Shown piece after piece: positions 1 to 7,412 of a stretch of 28,616 nucleotides of DNA. Under the pieces are notes generated by a model. The model was not told the DNA's origin, ran no database searches, and saw only the letters and a program-made list of their open reading frames with translations. The number at the start of each line of letters is the position of its first letter. Position 1 is the first letter of the stretch. A program made the translations under genes and the position numbers. Source of the stretch: Pseudomonadota bacterium (GTDB lineage Bacteria > Pseudomonadota > Alphaproteobacteria > Reyranellales > Reyranellaceae); contig JAEWIV010000213.1 in assembly GCA_023386865.1 (NCBI GenBank), positions 1 through 28,616 of the forward strand, given 5' to 3'.

Positions 1-65
1 CTTCCGGGCCGCGCGCGAGGACGCGCGAGATCCGGGAGACTTTGATTCCAAGTCCGCTGCGCGGG

Positions 66-1691
66 TTACAAGGTCACGGCGCGGAACGAATGGGCGTTCG
101 CCATGTTCCAGGGCTGGGTCCAGCGCGGCGGCGCCGTGCCGGCCAGCAGCGAGCCCTGGCCCAGGGCCGGATAGACATCGTCGAAGGTGACGACCTCCTT
201 CGGCGAGACGCGGCGCGAGATATGGATCGGCTTGAACTCGTTGGGATGCTCCAGTCCCGCCGCCGCCGTCAGTTCGGCGAGCTCGTGCACGGTGGCGCGA
301 TGGAAGTTGACCACGCGCTGGATCTTGTCGGGCACGACCAGCGCGCGCTGGCGGGTCGGATCCTGGGTGGCGACGCCGGTCGGACAGCGGTCGGTGTGGC
401 AGTGCTGCGACTGGATGCAGCCCACGGCGAACATGAAGCCGCGCGCTGCGTTGCACCAGTCGGCGCCCAGCGCCATCGCGCGGACGATGTCGAAGGCGGT
501 GATGATCTTGCCGGCGGCGCCGATCTTGATGCGGTCGCGCACGCCGATGCCGACCAGCGCGTTGTGCACGAAGTAGAGACCCTGGCGCATCGGCTTGCCG
601 ATATGATCGACGAACTCCATGGGCGCGGCGCCCGTGCCGCCCTCCTTGCCGTCGACGACGATGAAGTCGGGATAGAGGCCGGTCGCGAGCATGGCCTTGC
701 AGATCGCCAGGAACTCCCACTCGTGGCCGATGCAGAGCTTGAAGCCGGCCGGCTTGCCGCCCGACAGGCGACGCATCTCGGCGATGAACTGCATCATCTC
801 GATCGGCGTGGAGAAGGCCGAATGGCGCGATGGCGAGATGCAGTCCTGGCCCATCGGCACGCCGCGTGTCAGCGCGATCTCCTGGCTGACCTTGGGCGCG
901 GGCAGCACGCCGCCATGACCCGGCTTGGCTCCCTGGCTGAGCTTCAGCTCGACCATCTTGACCTGCGGATTCTTGGCGCCCTCGGCGAAGCGCTGGGCCG
1001 AGAAGGTGCCGTCGTCGTGGCGCGCGCCGAAGTAGCCCGAACCGATCTCCCAGACGATGTCGCCGCCGCCCTCGCGGTGATAGGGGCTGTAACCGCCTTC
1101 GCCGGTGTCGTGATAGAACCCGCCGAGCCTGGCGCCGCCGTTCAGGGCGCGGATGGCGTTGGCGCTGAGTGCGCCGAAGCTCATGGCCGAGATGTTGAAG
1201 ATCGAGGCCGAGTAGGGCTGCGTGCACTCGGGGCCGCCGATCAGGATGCGATGCGGCTCGTCGCTGACCGGCGCCGGCGCGATCGAATGTGCCATCCATT
1301 CGTAGCCGGCGGCATAGACGTCGTACTCGGTGCCGAACGGGCGCACGTCCAGGGTGTTCTTGGCGCGCTGGTAGACCACGGCTCGCCGGTCGCGGCTGAA
1401 CGGCATGCCGTGCTTCTCGTCCTCGAAGAAGTACTGGCGCATCTCCGGCCGGATCGCCTCGAAGATGAAACGCAGGTGCCCGGCGATCGGATAGTTGCGC
1501 AGGATCGCGTGCGACTTCTGGATGAGGTCGACGATGCCGACGATGACCAGGAAGATCGAGATGCCGAGGCAGATCGCGAGGATGATCGAGCGCTGATCGA
1601 AGGCGAGCGCCGTACCGAAGATCAGCACCGCCACGACGGCGAGCGTCAGGGTGATGAAACGGGGCGACAATGGCAGGAAGAGCGGCGACAT
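66..1691 (-). CDS. Membrane-anchored FMN-binding glutamate synthase-family protein
   Basis: A 541-residue protein matching the FMN/Fe-S synthase domain of the glutamate synthase large subunit, without the glutaminase domain. Two hydrophobic segments (about 12-31 and 36-57) suggest an N-terminal membrane anchor. The synthase core follows: GGPECTQPY (152-160), SAMSFGALS (168-176), the glycine-rich block around 196-220, and VVDGKEGGTGAAP (345-357). Three cysteines at 425, 431 and 436 have the CX5CX4C spacing that binds the 3Fe-4S cluster in GltB, followed by PTGVATQDP. The open frame extends upstream to 2558, but that part lies antisense-free over the next gene; the ATG at 1691 begins the recognisable family N-terminus. 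It starts 17 bases after the flavoprotein gene and is probably co-transcribed. Known relatives are annotated 'FMN-binding glutamate synthase family'; the true substrate is unknown, and without a glutaminase domain classical GOGAT activity is unlikely. Confidence 0.9.
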   Translation of the reverse strand: MSPLFLPLSPRFITLTLAVVAVLIFGTALAFDQRSIILAICLGISIFLVIVGIVDLIQKSHAILRNYPIAGHLRFIFEAIRPEMRQYFFEDEKHGMPFSRDRRAVVYQRAKNTLDVRPFGTEYDVYAAGYEWMAHSIAPAPVSDEPHRILIGGPECTQPYSASIFNISAMSFGALSANAIRALNGGARLGGFYHDTGEGGYSPYHREGGGDIVWEIGSGYFGARHDDGTFSAQRFAEGAKNPQVKMVELKLSQGAKPGHGGVLPAPKVSQEIALTRGVPMGQDCISPSRHSAFSTPIEMMQFIAEMRRLSGGKPAGFKLCIGHEWEFLAICKAMLATGLYPDFIVVDGKEGGTGAAPMEFVDHIGKPMRQGLYFVHNALVGIGVRDRIKIGAAGKIITAFDIVRAMALGADWCNAARGFMFAVGCIQSQHCHTDRCPTGVATQDPTRQRALVVPDKIQRVVNFHRATVHELAELTAAAGLEHPNEFKPIHISRRVSPKEVVTFDDVYPALGQGSLLAGTAPPRWTQPWNMANAHSFRAVTL

Positions 1692-1708
1692 CGTTTCCTC
1701 GCAGGGTC

Positions 1709-2788
1709 TTACTTGGGCCTTATGTCGCGCAACCGGGCGTCCGGCGGGGCGAGCTTGCCCTGGCGCAACAGCTTCACGGCGGCGACGAGCGCCCGCGCGG
1801 CATTGCGCGTCTCCTCCTGGAAAGCCTTGTCGCGATCGAGCGCCTCGTGGCTCGTGGCATAGGGCTCGTAGTAGCCGACGTAGCGGTCGAGCTCGGCGGC
1901 ATGCCCGGCCGAGACCAGGCCCATGTCGGTCAGCCAGTCGACCAGGATGCGGCGCAGGGTCTCGGCGCCGGCCGCATCGCCGTGCGCGACGACGGAAAAG
2001 GCGCGTCCGGCGAGATGCCGCGGATAGGGCCAGCCTTTCATCTCGAGAGCCTTGGCCTTCTGCGGATCCTTGCCGCCGGTTGAGGTCGGATCCGGGTTGC
2101 CGCCATCGGCGCAGACCAGGCGATCGATCATCGCCTTCAGGCCCGCGGGCACCTGATACCAGTTGACCGGGGTCACGATCATGACGCCGTGGGCACGGAC
2201 CCACATGGGGTAGATCTCGTTCATCCAGTCGTTGTGCTGGCCAAGCGCGTGATTGGGATAGCAGGAACAGGGCCAGTGGCAGAGCGGCATCGCCGTCGAG
2301 ACGCAGGCCTTGCAGGGATGGATGATGCGCCCGTACTCCGAGGCGAGATGGCTGAGATCGAGCAACTCGACCTCGAGACCGCGTTCCTCGGCAAAGACCT
2401 GCTGGGCGAGCTGCACCAGCCGCCACGACTTGGACATCTCGCCTGGGCAGGTCTGGTCGCTGCGCGAGGAGCCATTGACCAGCAGGATGCGGGACCTCGA
2501 CGAGCGCGCCTTGTGTTCCCGCTCCGCCTGCTCGATGGCGCGGCTCGCCTCGGACCATTCGATCGAGAGCTCGTAGGCGGGATCGGCGTAGCCCGGGCCG
2601 GCGGGCTTCGTGCGCGGCGCCTTGCGGTCTTCCCGATAGCCGTCCCAGGCGAGGTCGATGATGCGCTCGATCTCGCTCTCGGCCGGGCCGAAGGCGGGAT
2701 CGTAGAAGCGGTGGCGCAGGCGACGCGCGAACTCGGTCTTGTCCAGCGCCACGCTCGGCATGCCTCGTCGGACCTTCATCCTCGCCAC
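1709..2788 (-). CDS. Flavodoxin-fold NAD(P)H-dependent oxidoreductase, cysteine-rich
   Basis: A 359-residue protein with an N-terminal helical extension (1-95) and then a flavodoxin/NADPH-dependent FMN reductase fold. The phosphate-binding loop NGSSRS is at 105-110 and the flavin-side segment TPVNWYQVPAGLKAMIDR at 206-223. An unusual cluster of five cysteines (159, 162, 170, 174, 176) follows strand 2 and could bind metal or undergo redox cycling. The start is chosen as GTG 2788 because GGGAGGT lies five bases upstream; an ATG nine bases further in is too far from that site. It sits between the ModE-like gene and the glutamate-synthase-like gene, with short gaps on both sides (31 and 17 bases), which suggests one operon. 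Function beyond flavin-dependent reduction cannot be assigned. Confidence 0.85.
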   Translation of the reverse strand: MARMKVRRGMPSVALDKTEFARRLRHRFYDPAFGPAESEIERIIDLAWDGYREDRKAPRTKPAGPGYADPAYELSIEWSEASRAIEQAEREHKARSSRSRILLVNGSSRSDQTCPGEMSKSWRLVQLAQQVFAEERGLEVELLDLSHLASEYGRIIHPCKACVSTAMPLCHWPCSCYPNHALGQHNDWMNEIYPMWVRAHGVMIVTPVNWYQVPAGLKAMIDRLVCADGGNPDPTSTGGKDPQKAKALEMKGWPYPRHLAGRAFSVVAHGDAAGAETLRRILVDWLTDMGLVSAGHAAELDRYVGYYEPYATSHEALDRDKAFQEETRNAARALVAAVKLLRQGKLAPPDARLRDIRPK

Positions 2789-2819
2789 GGCGGACCTCCC
2801 TTTCCCGCGGAGGATAGCG

Positions 2820-3170
2820 TCATTTCCTGCGTCGGTTGCGGGAAATCGCCTGCAATGCCTTGAGATGGGCGGCCGTCGCCGACAGCGCCTTGCGCTCGAT
2901 GGCGCGGTAGTGGCGGACCAGCTCCTCGCCGCGCGGCGTGAGCTGCGCCCCGCCGCCCGCCTTGCCGCCGGTCTGGGCGGCGACCAGAGGCTCGCTGAAG
3001 CTGTCGTTGATGTCGGCGACCAGCTCCCAGGCGCGTTTGTACGACATGTTCATCCCCCGGCCGGCCGCCGAGATCGAGCCCTCGCGGGCGATGCCTTCCA
3101 GCAGCGCTACCTTGCCCGGGCCGAGCCGGCCCTCGTCGTCGAAATCGATGCGGATGCTGAGGTGAGGCAT
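2820..3170 (-). CDS. ModE-type winged helix-turn-helix regulator, DNA-binding domain only
   Basis: A 116-residue protein similar to the N-terminal LysR-like winged helix of ModE: the GPGKVALLEGIAREGSISAAGRGM stretch (about 17-40) followed by SYKRAWELV and the wing segment GGKAGGGAQLTPRGEELV. Full ModE is roughly 260 residues with two C-terminal Mop domains that bind molybdate. Those are absent, so this protein probably cannot sense molybdate by itself. It starts 28 bases downstream of the modC stop on the same strand, which fits regulation of the neighbouring modABC genes or of molybdoenzyme genes. Single-domain ModE-like proteins of this kind are common in alphaproteobacteria. Confidence 0.85.
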   Translation of the reverse strand: MPHLSIRIDFDDEGRLGPGKVALLEGIAREGSISAAGRGMNMSYKRAWELVADINDSFSEPLVAAQTGGKAGGGAQLTPRGEELVRHYRAIERKALSATAAHLKALQAISRNRRRK

Positions 3171-3198
3171 CGTCAGGCTCCTGTGACGGAGGCAGCAG

Positions 3199-4263
3199 TC
3201 ATGAACGTTCGAACGAGACGCTCTTGATCACGGCATAGACCGGCTTGCCCGGCGTCAGGGCCAGCCGCCGCACCGACTTGGCCGTAAGACGCGCGGTGAG
3301 CGCCGCGCCGTTGCAATCCAGCCGGACCTCGGCCTGCGCCCCACCGGCGGCGGGTGCGATGGCCGCCACGCGTCCCGACAGCACGTTCAGCGCACTGATC
3401 TCCTCGGGCGCCTTCAGCGAGAGCATGATGTCTCGGCCCCGGATGTAGGCCCGGACGGTGTCGCCGACCGAGGCGCTGAGCTTCGGCACCTGCAGCTCGC
3501 CCGCCGTCGAAGCGAGCACGGTGAGCTGGAAGGCCTCGTCGTGCCGGGCGACCGTCGCCTCGACCACGCTGCCGCCGTCGCCGGAGTCGGCCTGGGAAAG
3601 GATGTCGCCGACAGGGCCGACCGCCGTGACCTTGCCGTCGGTCAGGATCACCACCGTCGTGGCGAGCCGCGCCACTTCGGCGACCGAGTGGCTGACATAA
3701 AGGATCGGCACGCCCGCCTCGTCGCGCAGGCGGGCGATGTAGGGCAGGATCTCGCTACGCCGTGCCTCGTCGAGCGAGGCCAGCGGCTCGTCCATCAGCA
3801 GGACCTGCGGATGGGCGAGCAGGGCGCGTCCGATGGCGACGCGCTGCTTCTCGCCGCCCGACAACGAATCGGGGCGCCGCTCCAGCAGATGGCCGATGCC
3901 CAAAAGCTCAACGACCGCGCCGAGGTCGGCGGCGCCGCTGCCGGGCTCGCGGTTGAACCAGCGGCCATAGAGCAGGTTGCGGCGCACGCTGAGATGCGGG
4001 AACAGGCGGCTGTCCTGGAACACATAGCCGACGCGGCGCTTATGGCTCGGCACGAAAACGCCGCGCTCCGTGTCGACCAGGACCTGGCCATCGACGGCGA
4101 CGCGGCCGCGATCCGGCCTGACAAGTCCGCCGACGATGTCGACCAGGGTACTCTTGCCCGAGCCCGAGCGGCCGAACAGAGCCGTCAGGCCGGGCGCTGC
4201 CGAGAAGCGCGCGCTTATGTGGAAGCTGCCACGCGTATGGTCGATGTCGACGTCGAGGCTCAT
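3199..4263 (-). CDS. modC: Molybdate ABC transporter ATP-binding protein ModC
   Basis: A 354-residue ABC ATPase that energises molybdate import. Walker A GRSGSGKST is at 31-39, the Q-loop in VFQDSRLFPH (81-90), the signature LSGGEKQRVAIGRAL at 134-148, Walker B VLLMDEP at 154-160 and the H-loop in YVSHS (189-193). The C-terminal part (about 290-354, beginning ALNVLSGRV) is the Mop/TOBE domain typical of ModC. The ATG at 4263 overlaps the modB stop by four bases (ATGA), implying translational coupling. A longer open frame upstream covers modB and modA in another frame and is not real. Confidence 0.96.
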   Translation of the reverse strand: MSLDVDIDHTRGSFHISARFSAAPGLTALFGRSGSGKSTLVDIVGGLVRPDRGRVAVDGQVLVDTERGVFVPSHKRRVGYVFQDSRLFPHLSVRRNLLYGRWFNREPGSGAADLGAVVELLGIGHLLERRPDSLSGGEKQRVAIGRALLAHPQVLLMDEPLASLDEARRSEILPYIARLRDEAGVPILYVSHSVAEVARLATTVVILTDGKVTAVGPVGDILSQADSGDGGSVVEATVARHDEAFQLTVLASTAGELQVPKLSASVGDTVRAYIRGRDIMLSLKAPEEISALNVLSGRVAAIAPAAGGAQAEVRLDCNGAALTARLTAKSVRRLALTPGKPVYAVIKSVSFERS

Positions 4264-4946
4264 GTCGCCAGTTGCCGGACGCCGATGCGCCGCGCCAGCA
4301 GCTCCGAGCCCAGCAGCGCCAGCATGGAGATCGCGATCGACACCAGGGTCAGCCGCATGGCTCCGGCGTCGCCGCCGGGCACCTGGGTCAGGGTGTAGAT
4401 CAGCGAGGGCAAGGTCTGCGTCTCGCCGGGGATGTTGGAGACGAAGGTGATGGTGGCGCCGAACTCGCCCATCGACTTGGCGAAGCACAGGATGGCGCCT
4501 GCGATCACGCCGGGCAGGCAGAGCGGCAGGGTGACGGTGGCGAACACCCAGAGCGGGTTGGCGCCGAGCGTGCCGGCCGCTGCTTCCAGGCGAACGTCGA
4601 CCGCCTCGATCGACAGGCGCACGGCGCGCACCAGCAGGGGAAAGCCCATCACCGCGCAGGCGAGTGCGGCGCCGGTCCAGCGGAAGGAGAAGACGATGCC
4701 GAAGGCCTGGTCGAGGAAGGCGCCGATCGGGCCGCGCTTGCCGAACGAAATCAACAGCAGGTAGCCCGTGACGACGGGCGGCAGGATCAAGGGCAAATGG
4801 ACCAGCGTGTCCAGAAGGCTCTTGCCCCAGAACTGGCGCCGCGCGAGCAGCCAGGCGATGGCGATGCCGAAAGGCAGGCTGGCGAGCGTCGCCGTCACGG
4901 CGACCAGCAGGCTCAGCCTGACCGCCGTCCATTCCTCCGGCGTCAT
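4260..4946 (-). CDS. modB: Molybdate ABC transporter permease ModB
   Basis: A 228-residue inner-membrane permease of the molybdate importer, with about five to six hydrophobic segments. The cytoplasmic EAA loop, which contacts the ATPase ModC, is visible as EAAAGTLGANPLWVFATVTL (about 121-140). Length is normal for ModB. The start overlaps the modA stop (ATGA, 4943-4946) and its own stop overlaps the modC start, so the three genes are translationally coupled. Confidence 0.96.
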   Translation of the reverse strand: MTPEEWTAVRLSLLVAVTATLASLPFGIAIAWLLARRQFWGKSLLDTLVHLPLILPPVVTGYLLLISFGKRGPIGAFLDQAFGIVFSFRWTGAALACAVMGFPLLVRAVRLSIEAVDVRLEAAAGTLGANPLWVFATVTLPLCLPGVIAGAILCFAKSMGEFGATITFVSNIPGETQTLPSLIYTLTQVPGGDAGAMRLTLVSIAISMLALLGSELLARRIGVRQLAT

Positions 4947-5731
4947 GTCGAGGAGGCTGACTGCACGAGGACCGTGAAACCCTGCTTCTCGAACACGGTG
5001 CGGGCCTTGGCGCTGCGTAGGAAATCGAGAAAGGCCTTAGCGTCGGCGTTCTTGGCGTCCTTGGTGAGCGCCGCGGGGTAGATGATCGGCGCATGCGAAT
5101 CGTCCGGGAAGGTGGCGACGGTCGTCACGCCGGGCTCGGCCGCGGCGTCGGTGCTGTAGACGATGCCGAGCGGTGCCTCGCCGCGGGCGACCAGCAGCAG
5201 CGCGGCGCGAACGTTCTCGGCCTGGGCGATGCTGTCCTTCACCGCGTTCCATGCGCCGAGCTTCTCCAGGGCCGCCTTGCCGTACTTGCCGGCCGGCACG
5301 GCGTCGACATTGGCCATCGACAGGCGGCCGCCCGCAAGCGCCTTGGCAAGGTCGCTGCCGGTGATGGCAAGCGTCGCTGTCTTGGTCTCCTTGGGTGCGA
5401 TCAGGACGATCTTGTTGCCCAAGAGGTTGAAGCGCGTGTCGGCCTTTACGAGGTTCTTGCCCGCCGCATAGTCCATCCAGTCGAGATCGGCGGAGATGAA
5501 CATGTCGGCTGGTGCGCCCTGTTCCATCTGTCTGGCCAGCGCCGAGCTTGCGGCGTACGAGAGTTTCGGCGCGGGCTTGCCGGTGTCCTTCGACCAGGTC
5601 GCGGCGATCTCATCGAGCGCATTCTTGAGGCTGGCGGCGGCGAAGACGACGACGCTGCCCTGCGCCTGGGCGAGCCCCGGCACCATCGACAGGGCGAGCG
5701 CCAGGCCGAGCCAACTCCGTCTCTTCGACAT
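4943..5731 (-). CDS. modA: Molybdate-binding periplasmic protein ModA
   Basis: A 262-residue substrate-binding protein with a Sec signal peptide (about 1-23, cleavage after AQA). Oxyanion-binding elements of the ModA family are visible: FAAASLKNAL near residue 30, YAASSALARQ, and the late GIVYSTDAA segment. The start ATG has GGAGG five bases upstream. It is the first gene of the coupled modABC set and lies 15 bases after the MsrQ-like gene. It delivers molybdate (possibly also tungstate) to ModB. Confidence 0.96.
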   Translation of the reverse strand: MSKRRSWLGLALALSMVPGLAQAQGSVVVFAAASLKNALDEIAATWSKDTGKPAPKLSYAASSALARQMEQGAPADMFISADLDWMDYAAGKNLVKADTRFNLLGNKIVLIAPKETKTATLAITGSDLAKALAGGRLSMANVDAVPAGKYGKAALEKLGAWNAVKDSIAQAENVRAALLLVARGEAPLGIVYSTDAAAEPGVTTVATFPDDSHAPIIYPAALTKDAKNADAKAFLDFLRSAKARTVFEKQGFTVLVQSASST

Positions 5732-5746
5732 GCCAACCTCCGGCGA

Positions 5747-6598
5747 TCACGGAGCCGGTATAGTCGACTGGATATAGCGCTTCGTCCAGAGCTTGTTTGC
5801 AGCCGATGCGAGGCGCCGCAGCGCCACGGCCGCGATCACCAGCAAAGAGGCGATCAGCACCTTCTGCGCCGGGCGGAAGGCGAGCTCCGGATCGAGGTTG
5901 GCCAGCAGCGCAACGGTCGGATCGCGGCCATTCACCAGCCAGTACCATGCAGCCTCGAAGACCACGGTGGCGAACGTTGCCGCAACACCCAGGAGCGCCA
6001 GGCCGAGGTAGCTGCGCTGCAGCTTCGCCGGCCAGGCGCGCCACAGCATCAGCCAGGCGAACAGACCGGCGGCGAAGGCGGGCTCGCCGATCTTGATCTT
6101 CGACTGGATGAAGAAGTGCACGATGGCGACGGCGGCCGCCGGATAGATCAGCCAATGCAGGCGCTTCCAGTTGCGCTTGAGGCGCTTCTGCCAGCCGTCG
6201 GTGGACGTTATGGCGAGCAGCGCCAGGGCGATCAGGGTCACAAAGCCGATGGCGAGATAGAAGCGCTTGATGATCTCGGTGGCGACGACCAGCAGGTTCC
6301 ATTTCTGGTCCAGCACATAGATCAGGAAATGCGCCGCGGCATAGAGCGCGGCCGCCACGCCGATGCGGCGGCGGACATGGATCAGCGGCATCCAATCGAA
6401 CAGCGTGCGCGCCGGCGTCATGGCGAGCGACAGCATGAGGAAGATGACGGCCCAGTCGCCGGTCGCATGCGTGGCGAGCGTCACCGTGCGCGGCTCGAGA
6501 TCGCCGTTGTACCAGCGCCAGGCAAGCTCCAGCGCAGGCAGGCAGAGCCCGATCAGCGTCACGAGGCGCAGCCAGAAGATCTTCTGCTTGGCGGTCAC
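5747..6598 (-). CDS. MsrQ/YedZ-like haem-binding membrane protein
   Basis: A 283-residue polytopic protein of the ferric-reductase-like transmembrane family, closest in appearance to MsrQ (YedZ), the haem b subunit that passes quinone electrons to the molybdoenzyme MsrP. Candidate haem ligands His90 (in AAAHFLIY), His148 (RLHWLIYP) and His161 (IVHFF) have MsrQ-like spacing, and MTPAR...RRRIG (60-80) resembles the conserved loop. It is about 80 residues longer than E. coli MsrQ, with extra C-terminal hydrophobic segments. GTG 6598 is the likely start, with AAGG eight bases upstream. No msrP gene is in the window; the neighbour is modABC, which fits a molybdenum-linked role. The partner is unknown. 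Confidence 0.8.
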   Translation of the reverse strand: MTAKQKIFWLRLVTLIGLCLPALELAWRWYNGDLEPRTVTLATHATGDWAVIFLMLSLAMTPARTLFDWMPLIHVRRRIGVAAALYAAAHFLIYVLDQKWNLLVVATEIIKRFYLAIGFVTLIALALLAITSTDGWQKRLKRNWKRLHWLIYPAAAVAIVHFFIQSKIKIGEPAFAAGLFAWLMLWRAWPAKLQRSYLGLALLGVAATFATVVFEAAWYWLVNGRDPTVALLANLDPELAFRPAQKVLIASLLVIAAVALRRLASAANKLWTKRYIQSTIPAP

Positions 6599-6673
6599 CC
6601 GCAGACCTTACGCGATGGGTCGGTCAACGATGGGTCAAACTTGTGTCATTGCCCGGGACGCCGATCACGCCGC

Positions 6674-7351
6674 CTAACGCTGGTTCCCGAACAGGAAACG
6701 ATAGGTGCCGATGGTCGGCGCCACGGTTACGCCAAAATGCCTGAGCTTCGCCAGCGTGAAGGTCGCCCGTGCCGCCGCGCCGACGACGCCGGCATCGCTG
6801 CCCTCCAGCAAGGCCACCCATTCCGCCTCGTCGGCTCGGGGCGAGTCCATGCTTTTGGCCTGCAACGGCGCGTTGGCGACCTCGAGATCGTTTTCGCCGG
6901 CTACGGCACCGACCATGCCGGCCCGCTCGATCGCCCCGGGCAGCGCCGTCTCGTTCAGCCACTCGACCAGGACTTTGCGGACGCGCGGATCGGGCGTGAA
7001 GCGCACTGCCGCCACGGCGCCGCCGACGCCGTGCGCCCGATCGGCCTGCACGCGCACGGTGAGGCGCGTGAACTTGGTGAACTTCGCCATTGTTGCCTGC
7101 GTCCACGGCGTCTGGTTGGCGAGCAGCGCCAGGTAGCCCGGCGTGGCCAGATCCTCGACCGTGTCGCATTCGTAGGTTGCGAGATACTTCGGCGATCCGC
7201 GCACGGCGACATAACGACGCCCGCGGTGAAACCCCGGCAGGTTCACCCGCTCGTCGATGTGCTCGCGATTGTACCACTCGTTGAAGTCGCGCTCGTCCCG
7301 CGCCTTCACCTCGCAGAACACGATCAGCATTCCCTTGCCGTGAAGCGGCAT
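6674..7351 (-). CDS. DUF4286-like two-domain protein
   Basis: A 225-residue soluble protein with the pattern LIVFCEV...FNEWYNREHIDERVNLPGF (within 8-41) and later PKYLATYE, as in DUF4286/EthD-like ferredoxin-fold proteins. The second half (about 95-225) looks like a diverged repeat of the same dimeric alpha/beta-barrel fold. The ATG at 7351 is preceded by GGGGAGA with five-base spacing; an internal ATG at 7330 is a weaker alternative. It is transcribed divergently from the enolase-superfamily gene, so it may belong to the same catabolic theme as the NIPSNAP gene at 8611, whose fold is related. Biochemical function is unknown. Confidence 0.75.
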   Translation of the reverse strand: MPLHGKGMLIVFCEVKARDERDFNEWYNREHIDERVNLPGFHRGRRYVAVRGSPKYLATYECDTVEDLATPGYLALLANQTPWTQATMAKFTKFTRLTVRVQADRAHGVGGAVAAVRFTPDPRVRKVLVEWLNETALPGAIERAGMVGAVAGENDLEVANAPLQAKSMDSPRADEAEWVALLEGSDAGVVGAAARATFTLAKLRHFGVTVAPTIGTYRFLFGNQR

Positions 7352-7412
7352 GGTTTCTCCCCGCAATGGCCATCTCCAGTCTATGCTGGCGGCCTGCGGA
7401 GGGGAAACACCC
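7352..7412. promoter_or_regulatory. 61-bp divergent intergenic region
   Basis: Only 61 bases separate the ATGs of the DUF4286-like gene (minus) and the enolase-superfamily gene (plus). Both ribosome binding sites lie at its edges (CTCCCC on the left, reading GGGGAG on the minus strand, and GGAGGGG on the right), giving a nearly mirror-symmetric layout. Both promoters must sit here or inside the opposing genes. I see no convincing -35/-10 pair. Confidence 0.5.

Noticed and set aside
12..27. Hairpin CGCGCG-AGGA-CGCGCG downstream of the glutamate-synthase-like gene.
   Set aside because: No T-run follows on the minus strand and short CG alternations are common at this GC content, so it is not called as a terminator.
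42..1862. A 606-codon plus-strand open frame.
   Set aside because: It lies antisense to the glutamate-synthase-like gene, has a composition dominated by Arg/Ala/Gly/Asp, and has no family features. Long antisense frames are expected at this GC content.
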